NCBI GenBank assembly: GCA_019235595.1
Contig: JAFAKI010000364.1
Coordinates: 1-18,661 of the forward strand
DNA from: Mucilaginibacter sp.
Lineage (GTDB): Bacteria; Bacteroidota; Bacteroidia; Sphingobacteriales; Sphingobacteriaceae
Reading direction: 5' to 3'
DNA: 18,661 nt
A program made the position numbers and the translations under genes. Below the pieces are notes generated by a model that saw only the letters and a program-made list of their open reading frames with translations, had not been told where the DNA came from and ran no database searches. Of this stretch, positions 7,005 to 13,387 are shown in pieces (the first letter of the stretch is position 1; every line of letters begins with the position of its first letter).

Positions 7005-9593
7005 TCAATTGTCCTGGGGTGGATTTTTGCCTAACGTTCTAAAGTTGATATAGAATGGGTCAGCATCGGAGCCGTTGGCTTCAGATATTTTGATATTGAA
7101 ATTGGTTGCTCCGGTATCCATATCTGCAGTGCCTTTAACAGGAATCTTTACCACCGTTTGGTTTCCGGCTGCTAAATGTGCTATGGTGTATTTAGGAAGA
7201 TATTCTACCCCTTTAATATCATTTACATCTTTAACCTGGATCACCATATTGTACGCATCGCCCCGTCCCTGGTTGGACAAAATAAACCTGATTTCGCCGC
7301 TTCCATTTATGTTCAGCACGTTGTCTTTGTTTCCGCCATTGTCCACAAACTGAGCGTTAACGATCTCCAATACAGCAGGCGATTTTGGTCTCGGAACATT
7401 TTGAATTTCTTCCCGTTTGGGCGCACTAACCGGTGTATTATGCTTTTGGGTTGATGTGGAATTGCTTGCGGCGGTGTTGGTAACTGTATTGGGTTTTTCT
7501 TTAGGCGGTGTGTTTACAACAGTTGATTTTTCCTGCACAGGTGTAGCAACTACAGTAGGTTTTTCTTTGGGCTGATTTTTTTCTTTTTCCCTGGTAACAG
7601 CCACATCCATTTGTTTGGTAGTTGCGCCCTCTCTTACCAATACGCCGTCGCGCCATTCACCCGAGCTTCTTTTACCGCCGGGGTAGGTCATGGTGCCTAT
7701 ACCGTTTACCTGGTTATCTTTCCATTCGCCGTTGTATACTTGTTTGTTGCTATAGTAGAATATACCCTGCCCATCCTGCTTATCGTCTTTCCATTCACCG
7801 TCGTATTTCTCACCTGACGGCCATATCATTTGTCCCCTTCCATTTCTGAATCCACCCTTAAACTTACCCAGGAACTTCTGCCCGGATGGCCAGGTCATCA
7901 GACCTTCGCCCTCCTGTTTATCATTCTTCCAGTCGCCGATATATTTACGGCCAATTGCGGAAATATAAGTTCCTCGACCTGATTTAACGCCATCCTTCCA
8001 TTCGCCCTGGTAGCGGCTTTCGTCGGCGCCTATTTCCATACCATCGCCATTTTGAAGGCCGTTTCTCCATTCGCCGTCATACTTTCTGCCATCGGGCCAT
8101 AACATGGTGCCTTTGCCATCCATTTGCCCGTTTCGCCAGCCACCTGTATACTTCCTGCCATCTTCAAACACCATTGAGCCTTTGCCTTCGCGGCAATCGC
8201 CCTGGATACATCCGATTTTCTCATCGCCGGCTAGTGTGCGGGGCTTAATAAATTCGCGCGTCCTGAAAGCCAGGTAAAAAGGCCCGGCATCATAACCGCT
8301 ACCTTCATGAACCTGTATCCTGAAATTCGCTTCACCAGTAGTCAGGTCGATCTTACTCGTCAGGGGTATTTCGACAAGCCTCTCAGTTCCCGCAGCCAGC
8401 GATGCAAAGGTTTGTCGCGGATTATAAGTTATGCCCTTGGTAAAGTTTAAATCCTGTATTTCGATGATCAGGTTATTCGCATCGCCCTTGCCTGTATTAG
8501 ATAGTGTAAATCTGATTTCAGCTCTTTCATTTGCATCCAGCACCTTGTTTTTGTTGCCGACGCTATCGTTGAAAGTCAAACCGATTACATGCAGGTCGGC
8601 TGCTGAAGAAGATTTGGTTGAGGGTTCAACCCGTGTTGCTACTTGAGTCGCAGCTTTAGACTCATCAAAAACGTCGTCCTTCCAAATGCCGCTGTGTTTG
8701 GTGCCATTGGCAAAGGTCATCGTCCCTGTACCGTTCTTTTTGTTGTCTTTCCAATCCCCTTCGTATTTACTGCCATCAGCATAAGTCGCAACCCCCTGTC
8801 CGTTTGGTTTATCGTCCTTCCATTGACTTTCATACTTGTTATCATCGGCGTAATCCTGCGTGCCCCGCCCTTCACATTGGTTGTCAACCCAGTCGCCAAC
8901 ATATTTTTCGCCGTTTTTCCAGGTCTGCACACCGTGGCCGTTTTTCATGTCCTTATTCCATTCGCCCACATATTTCTTGCCGTCGGTCCAGGTATAGGTT
9001 CCGGTGCCATGTTTTTGATTGGCTTGCCATTCGCCATCATACCGATTGCCATTAGCATAATCGTTGACCCCCTGTCCGTCGCGCATGTCATTTTTCCATC
9101 CGCCAACATATTTTTCACCGCCCGGCCATGTCTCTATCCCTTGTCCGGTTTGGGTATCATTGGCCCATTCGCCCACATATCTTCTTCCGTCGGGGAAATT
9201 CATCGTACCTTGTCCGCTCCGTCGGCCAGCTTTAAAGCCACCCACATAATATTTCTTTTGTGACCAAAACTCTGTCCCTTGCCCGTCTTTTAACCCCAGC
9301 TTCCATTCACCCTGGTAATAATGCCCGTCAGGCCAGGTAAAAGTGCCATTGCCCGAATACCGGTCATCCTTCCATCCGCCAACATATTTTCTTTTATCGG
9401 GCCAGGTCATAGTGCCCTCGCCATTCATCTTACCGTTCTGAAATGTACCGCCGTACTTCCGCCCGTCGGGGAAAACAATTGCCCCGATACCCACCTGGCA
9501 GTTTCCTAAAATACAGCCTGCCCTTTTTTGCTGGGCATAACTTTGAAACGACCAAAGCAGCAGAAACAGAAATATGCCTTTTGTTTTATTCAT
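7005..9593 (-). CDS. Secreted two-module MORN-repeat protein with Ig/CARDB-like domains
   Basis: An 862-residue protein with a signal peptide (1-20, cut before QQ). Order: Cys-cap GCILGNC (C27, C32); MORN array 1 (35-310), 12 repeats whose KY-G-W aromatic falls exactly every 23 residues (47, 70, 93 ... 300); beta-sandwich domain 1 (about 333-446, GNKNKVLDANERAEIRFTLS); a second Cys-cap GCIQGDC (C462, C467); MORN array 2 (470-653), 8 repeats in the same phase (482, 505 ... 643); a Lys/Pro/Thr linker (about 658-735) with repeated KEKP and STVV; beta-sandwich domain 2 (about 741-854). The cap-MORN-sandwich module is therefore duplicated. MORN repeats form elongated beta-hairpin rods; the Trp/Lys-rich faces could bind lipid, glycan or protein. 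Location should be periplasmic or cell-surface; no lipobox or T9SS tail is visible. Function unknown. Confidence 0.9.
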   Translation of the reverse strand: MNKTKGIFLFLLLWSFQSYAQQKRAGCILGNCQVGIGAIVFPDGRKYGGTFQNGKMNGEGTMTWPDKRKYVGGWKDDRYSGNGTFTWPDGHYYQGEWKLGLKDGQGTEFWSQKKYYVGGFKAGRRSGQGTMNFPDGRRYVGEWANDTQTGQGIETWPGGEKYVGGWKNDMRDGQGVNDYANGNRYDGEWQANQKHGTGTYTWTDGKKYVGEWNKDMKNGHGVQTWKNGEKYVGDWVDNQCEGRGTQDYADDNKYESQWKDDKPNGQGVATYADGSKYEGDWKDNKKNGTGTMTFANGTKHSGIWKDDVFDESKAATQVATRVEPSTKSSSAADLHVIGLTFNDSVGNKNKVLDANERAEIRFTLSNTGKGDANNLIIEIQDLNFTKGITYNPRQTFASLAAGTERLVEIPLTSKIDLTTGEANFRIQVHEGSGYDAGPFYLAFRTREFIKPRTLAGDEKIGCIQGDCREGKGSMVFEDGRKYTGGWRNGQMDGKGTMLWPDGRKYDGEWRNGLQNGDGMEIGADESRYQGEWKDGVKSGRGTYISAIGRKYIGDWKNDKQEGEGLMTWPSGQKFLGKFKGGFRNGRGQMIWPSGEKYDGEWKDDKQDGQGIFYYSNKQVYNGEWKDNQVNGIGTMTYPGGKRSSGEWRDGVLVREGATTKQMDVAVTREKEKNQPKEKPTVVATPVQEKSTVVNTPPKEKPNTVTNTAASNSTSTQKHNTPVSAPKREEIQNVPRPKSPAVLEIVNAQFVDNGGNKDNVLNINGSGEIRFILSNQGRGDAYNMVIQVKDVNDIKGVEYLPKYTIAHLAAGNQTVVKIPVKGTADMDTGATNFNIKISEANGSDADPFYINFRTLGKNPPQDN
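7635..8186 (-). repeat. MORN array 2, eight 69-bp units
   Basis: Codes for residues 470-653 of the MORN protein: eight units of exactly 23 codons, with the aromatic/Ser position at residues 482, 505, 528, 551, 574, 597, 620 and 643. The last unit has decayed (KRSSGEW). Confidence 0.85.
8664..9491 (-). repeat. MORN array 1, twelve 69-bp units
   Basis: Codes for residues 35-310 of the MORN protein: twelve units of exactly 23 codons with no insertion or deletion. Consensus G-x-G-x3-(W/Y/F)-x-(D/N)-G-x-(K/R)-Y-x-G-(E/G)-W. The last unit has His instead of Tyr at position 300. Confidence 0.88.
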
Positions 9594-9761
9594 TATTATT
9601 CAGATAGTTAGTTTGAGCCAGCTTGTAATAATGAGCCCATCAAACAGAACATCAATTAGGTGCTTATTTTGAACATTAAAGATAGGAGTTTTTGTTTTTA
9701 TACATTAGCTTAAGTTAAAACGGATTAACAACGCAATTAATTATAGGAAAATTTAGCGTGT

Positions 9762-10754
9762 TTATTCAGAACTTTCAGCAGCATCATCCACACTTTCACT
9801 TAAATCATATAGCAGCCATTGTTTTTTGGCGATTTGTTTGGTTTTTGATCGCAGCAGTTTGATAAAGTCTTCAACACCGACAGGTTCGTTACCATTGCCG
9901 TGTATCAATACAATGCTTCCAGCGTTGGGCTGCTGTCCTTTTGCCAGCCATGCATCGGAGCCGATGGGGATCAAACCAAAATCGGTAACCTTATATACCA
10001 ATTGCTGATCGGAAACCAGTCCCGGGAAACGGAAAAATGCCGATGGTACCAAGCCGTTTTTTAGCATCAATTGCTCTGTAGCCAATACTTCGTATTCAAT
10101 ATTTGTGCCCGGTTCGAGCAGGAAATTCTCTTTAAGCGGTGCGGTTTTGCTCACGCGATGATTGTACGAGTGATTTACCCAAGTGATGCGAATTTCGCCT
10201 TCGTTGCGTAGTTGCTTTAGCCATTCCAGGTCTTCTTTGTGGTTCAGCATCCATAACCCGCTTACCGATAAGGCTATCGGCGCGGGCTTTTCCACCTTTT
10301 TGAATTCGGTAAACATGGTGGTAAATATTCTGCGGTCGAGCGGTTTGTGCGAGGGGCAAAGATCTGCGGTAAGACTTATTCCTGCTTCCGTCGGGATGCC
10401 CCGCTCGATACCCGCGTCTTGTATACTTGCCGATTGCTTTTCGGCTTTTCTTATGGCTTTTTCGTAAGGCGTGTTTTTAAAGGCAGCCCTGGTTTCGGCA
10501 AGTGTCATTGGTTTAACCTGGTAAAAACTGCTTTCGTTCACCCTGGTTTGCAGCGTTTGGGGGTTTACCAGCAGATAGTATTCTTTATTGCGATTTTCAA
10601 ACCGGCGCAATACGATCCAATCCTGCGGGTAGTTATGAGCCCAGCCGTAGTAAACCTCGTATTTGGTGATATCGAGGAAATTTTGCTGTGCATATGTTAA
10701 AGCCGGTATTAGTAAAACGGATAAAAGGAGGCAAAATCTGGAAAGGGCTTTCAT
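9762..10754 (-). CDS. Secreted NodB-type polysaccharide deacetylase family protein
   Basis: A 330-residue protein with a signal peptide (about 1-22, ending TYAQQ). An N-terminal region (25-120) without a recognised domain precedes the NodB-like core (about 124-320). Visible motifs: motif 1 SLTADLCPS with D131; motif 2 NHSYNH with metal ligands H195 and H199; motif 3 RFPG (R242, P244); motif 5 LIHG with H285. Canonical members have TFDD in motif 1, where the second Asp binds the metal; here that position is Leu. The protein may bind metal by the His pair alone or have altered activity. Expected role is N- or O-deacetylation of a cell-surface or dietary glycan in the periplasm, though the substrate is unknown. 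The gene is divergent from pdxJ with 89 bases between starts, and lies 168 bases upstream of the MORN gene on the same strand. Confidence 0.85.
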   Translation of the reverse strand: MKALSRFCLLLSVLLIPALTYAQQNFLDITKYEVYYGWAHNYPQDWIVLRRFENRNKEYYLLVNPQTLQTRVNESSFYQVKPMTLAETRAAFKNTPYEKAIRKAEKQSASIQDAGIERGIPTEAGISLTADLCPSHKPLDRRIFTTMFTEFKKVEKPAPIALSVSGLWMLNHKEDLEWLKQLRNEGEIRITWVNHSYNHRVSKTAPLKENFLLEPGTNIEYEVLATEQLMLKNGLVPSAFFRFPGLVSDQQLVYKVTDFGLIPIGSDAWLAKGQQPNAGSIVLIHGNGNEPVGVEDFIKLLRSKTKQIAKKQWLLYDLSESVDDAAESSE

Positions 10755-10843
10755 ATTAAAGTCACAAATAAACGAATCCTAAAATTGTTTCAGCTATTAG
10801 TTAAGTAATAAGGATATTTGCTGCTGTAAAAATATTGGATTAA

Positions 10844-11560
10844 ATGACCCGTTTATCTGTCAATATCAACAAAATTGCCACGCTGCGAAACTCACGTGGA
10901 GGCAATAATCCCGACCTGATACAAGTCGCCAAAGATTGCGAGCGCTTTGGTGCGCAGGGTATCACCGTTCACCCGCGGCCCGATGAAAGGCATATCCGTT
11001 ATAACGATGTTTTTGAGCTAAAGAAGATAGTTACCACCGAATTCAATATCGAGGGCAATTGCCAGCAACAGAAGTTTATCGACCTCGTATTGGCCAATAA
11101 GCCTGAACAGGTAACCTTAGTGCCGGATGCTTTGGGGCAGATCACCTCCAATCATGGCTGGGATACCATTACCAACCAGGAATATCTGAAGGGCATGATC
11201 AAAGTATTTAAGGATGCGTGTATCCGTGTTTCCATATTCGTTGACCCCATAGCTGAGATGGTTGAAGCTGCGGCCACAACAGGTACTGACCGCATAGAAC
11301 TCTACACCGAAGCTTACGCGCATCAATATCATAAAAATAAAGAACAGGCAATTGAGCCCTATGTAAAAGCTGGCGAAGCTGCACAAAAGGCTGGATTAGG
11401 CATCAATGCCGGGCATGATCTTGACCTGCATAATTTAAAATATTTTGCACAAAATATTCCCCATTTGGATGAAGTGAGCATAGGGCATGCTTTGATCTCG
11501 GATGCGATTTATTATGGGTTGGAGAATACGATACAAATGTATTTAAGGCAGCTGGCTTAA
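10844..11560 (+). CDS. pdxJ: Pyridoxine 5'-phosphate synthase
   Basis: A full-length PdxJ of 238 residues (family about 235-250). It condenses 3-amino-2-oxopropyl phosphate with 1-deoxy-D-xylulose 5-phosphate to form pyridoxine 5'-phosphate, the ring-closing step of the DXP-dependent vitamin B6 route, in the cytoplasm. Seen: VNINKIATLRNSRGG at the N-terminus (phosphate and substrate site), TVHPRPDERHIR with H43 and H50, NIEGN with E70, INAGHDLDLHN with H191, and the phosphate-binding SIGHALI with G214-H215. These match the known catalytic His-Glu-His set of E. coli PdxJ. GATATTTG at 10813-10820 is one base off the -7 consensus. The TAA stop overlaps the stop of the convergent T9SS cargo gene by four bases. 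Its product feeds PLP enzymes such as GcvP nearby. Confidence 0.97.
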   Translation: MTRLSVNINKIATLRNSRGGNNPDLIQVAKDCERFGAQGITVHPRPDERHIRYNDVFELKKIVTTEFNIEGNCQQQKFIDLVLANKPEQVTLVPDALGQITSNHGWDTITNQEYLKGMIKVFKDACIRVSIFVDPIAEMVEAAATTGTDRIELYTEAYAHQYHKNKEQAIEPYVKAGEAAQKAGLGINAGHDLDLHNLKYFAQNIPHLDEVSIGHALISDAIYYGLENTIQMYLRQLA

Positions 11561-13233
11561 CGTAGAATGGTAAGACTGCCTGCTATTTTGCCAAAACACA
11601 CTGGCTGCTTTACATCAATGATATAATAATAAACGCCGGTCGGTAACGGGGTCCCATTTATGGTTCCGTCGAAAGGGCTGGGGTAGTTGATCGAATGGAA
11701 AAGTAATTGGCCATTGCGAGTGAAGATACGGACGTCGGCACCCGGGAACTTTTCAATGCCCGTAAGGTTCCAGGTATCATTTATCCCATCATTGTTTGGA
11801 GTAATGGTGTTGGGGATTTTGAGCGCAACTAAAATAGTCTCGGTCACCTTTGTTCGTTCGCTTTCGCAATCCCCGTGCACACGCGATATGTAAAAATCGG
11901 TGGTTTTATCCACTTGCCTATAAAATATGCCGGTTTTATTAGAGTCAATAGGCGTATTGTCGTTAGCTTCTGCATATAATTTAAAAGTCTGAGCCGTATC
12001 TGGGTTAGTTGCAGTAATATTTATTTGTCCCGGCAGGCAAAGAGTTGAGCCTTGCGCTGCTGGTGGTATCAGGGCAGGCGAAACGTTAATGACATTAAAA
12101 ACGGCAACTGCCCGGCATTCAGAAGATGCTTGCACCACAAGCTGATAGGTTCCCGCCCCAATCCAGTTTAGTACTTTATTTTTGCCGACGACCTGACCTG
12201 TGTTCACATCGGTCCATGTATATAGAATATCTCTTGTACCTGCCTCGACATTTTCAATAACAGGAACAATAGCCCCAAGGTGCTGATTGCATTTGTCATT
12301 TGTTACCGCCGTTTCCGTTTGTGAGATTGACAAGACCGAGGATGGCAGATTATACGAGCCCAATAGTTCGGTACAGTAATGGCTATCATAAATATATAAA
12401 TTGTAAACCCCGCCATCGAGGCCTGATAATTTTAAAATAGGGGTGTTGTCGGTTACGATGATACCGTCTGATAAGCGATTGCCCTGGCTGTCTGCAAAAA
12501 AGAACTTTAAGTTGGAGAATCCCGTTTCTAACGTAACTACAATTGAACCGTTGGATAACGCACAATCAGGATTGGTTATTTTTACGTCAACAACAGCCGG
12601 CACCTGTAATGTTGAGTTAACATAGTAAACTTTACTTGTTAATTGGCAGGCGCTATTATACAGAAACAGCTGATAATCGCCAACCGGAACATTCTTAAGG
12701 TCGGCAGTTGTGGTAGACGTTGAAACTATAACCCCGGACACCTGCTTACGCCATTCATATTTAGTTGCGCCTGTAACTTTAATGCCGCTAATAGCGCCTG
12801 TACCTTTGGTGCAACTTGAAATTCTGATCGAAACATTGCTGTCGTCAATCGTTATCCCATTCGCATTTTCCACTACAATAGGCGTGCTGTAGGTTAGCGT
12901 TGGACATCCGCTGTTGTCAATTACCTGGAGCGTGTAAGTCCCGGCAGGTATTTTCGTTAGGTTAATAGAATGCCCGACTATCGTATTATTGGCATCGCGC
13001 CATATATAAAGTATTTTTCTGCCCGCAGAGGTTACCGATAAGCCTGTAATACTGCCGTTAGTGTCGTCACATGCAGGCTGTTTGATTACAAGTTTGGAAT
13101 AATCAATTACGGGGCAATCGGGCTTTTCAGCGTTCTTATTCGAAATGCGGTATGAAACCGGTACGCCAAAACTGGAAAAAGCCTGGATAAAAGATATAAA
13201 TAAAAAAATAAGCAATGTCTTTTTGGCGGGCAT
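11557..13233 (-). CDS. T9SS type-B sorted SprB-like repeat protein
   Basis: A 558-residue exported protein. It has a signal peptide (about 1-23). Four degenerate SprB-type beta repeats of roughly 85-90 residues follow, each opening with a Cys and a Gly turn: QPACDDTNGSITG (C55), ISSCTKGTGAISG (C141), NPDCALSNGSIVV (C224) and NDKCNQHLGAIVP (C315). A bridging domain spans about 385-470. The C-terminal 85 residues are the gliding-motility-type sorting domain (IPNTITPNNDGINDTWNL ... RIFTRNGQLLF ... LPTGVYYYIID). The type IX system should carry it across the outer membrane to the surface or medium. Type-B cargo often has a PorP/SprF-like partner encoded nearby; none is present here. Likely adhesin or surface protein; ligand unknown. 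Confidence 0.9.
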   Translation of the reverse strand: MPAKKTLLIFLFISFIQAFSSFGVPVSYRISNKNAEKPDCPVIDYSKLVIKQPACDDTNGSITGLSVTSAGRKILYIWRDANNTIVGHSINLTKIPAGTYTLQVIDNSGCPTLTYSTPIVVENANGITIDDSNVSIRISSCTKGTGAISGIKVTGATKYEWRKQVSGVIVSTSTTTADLKNVPVGDYQLFLYNSACQLTSKVYYVNSTLQVPAVVDVKITNPDCALSNGSIVVTLETGFSNLKFFFADSQGNRLSDGIIVTDNTPILKLSGLDGGVYNLYIYDSHYCTELLGSYNLPSSVLSISQTETAVTNDKCNQHLGAIVPVIENVEAGTRDILYTWTDVNTGQVVGKNKVLNWIGAGTYQLVVQASSECRAVAVFNVINVSPALIPPAAQGSTLCLPGQINITATNPDTAQTFKLYAEANDNTPIDSNKTGIFYRQVDKTTDFYISRVHGDCESERTKVTETILVALKIPNTITPNNDGINDTWNLTGIEKFPGADVRIFTRNGQLLFHSINYPSPFDGTINGTPLPTGVYYYIIDVKQPVCFGKIAGSLTILR

Positions 13234-13246
13234 GATTCAGGTATTT

Positions 13247-13268
13247 AAAAACTAATTTACTAGTTTTT
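13247..13268. repeat. 8-bp inverted repeat in the leader of the T9SS cargo gene
   Basis: AAAAACTA (13247-13254) and TAGTTTTT (13261-13268) form a perfect stem with a 6-base loop, 13 bases upstream of the T9SS cargo start codon. It could act as a 5'-leader hairpin or an operator; AT-rich, so chance is possible. Confidence 0.3.
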
Positions 13269-13326
13269 TGTGAAGAAATAGTATTAGTCAGTATCTGTAA
13301 AACCAGTGTCACTATAAGATTACCCG

Positions 13327-13358
13327 ATTGTTACTCAATTTCTAAAATTGTACCTTTG
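13327..13358 (+). promoter_or_regulatory. Bacteroidota-type promoter of gcvP
   Basis: TACCTTTG at 13351-13358 is an exact TAnnTTTG match. ATTG at 13327-13330 is spaced 20 bases upstream as the -33 element. Transcription would start near 13364, leaving a leader of about 24 bases before ATG 13388, too short for a glycine riboswitch. Confidence 0.6.
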
Positions 13359-13387
13359 CACCAAAATTTAGAGGGACATCGAATTTC

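Noticed and set aside
8643..9263. Long plus-strand open frame (206 codons) and several smaller ones inside the MORN gene
   Set aside because: They are antisense shadows produced by the 69-bp periodic MORN coding sequence, which keeps one opposite frame free of stops; the minus-strand protein has a signal peptide and clean repeats.
10183..10700. Plus-strand open frames opposite the polysaccharide deacetylase gene
   Set aside because: The minus-strand protein shows signal peptide and NodB motifs across this span; the plus frames are shadows.
13327..13387. Glycine riboswitch before gcvP or S-adenosylhomocysteine riboswitch before ahcY
   Set aside because: The promoters predicted for both genes leave leaders of only about 17-25 bases, too short for either aptamer.
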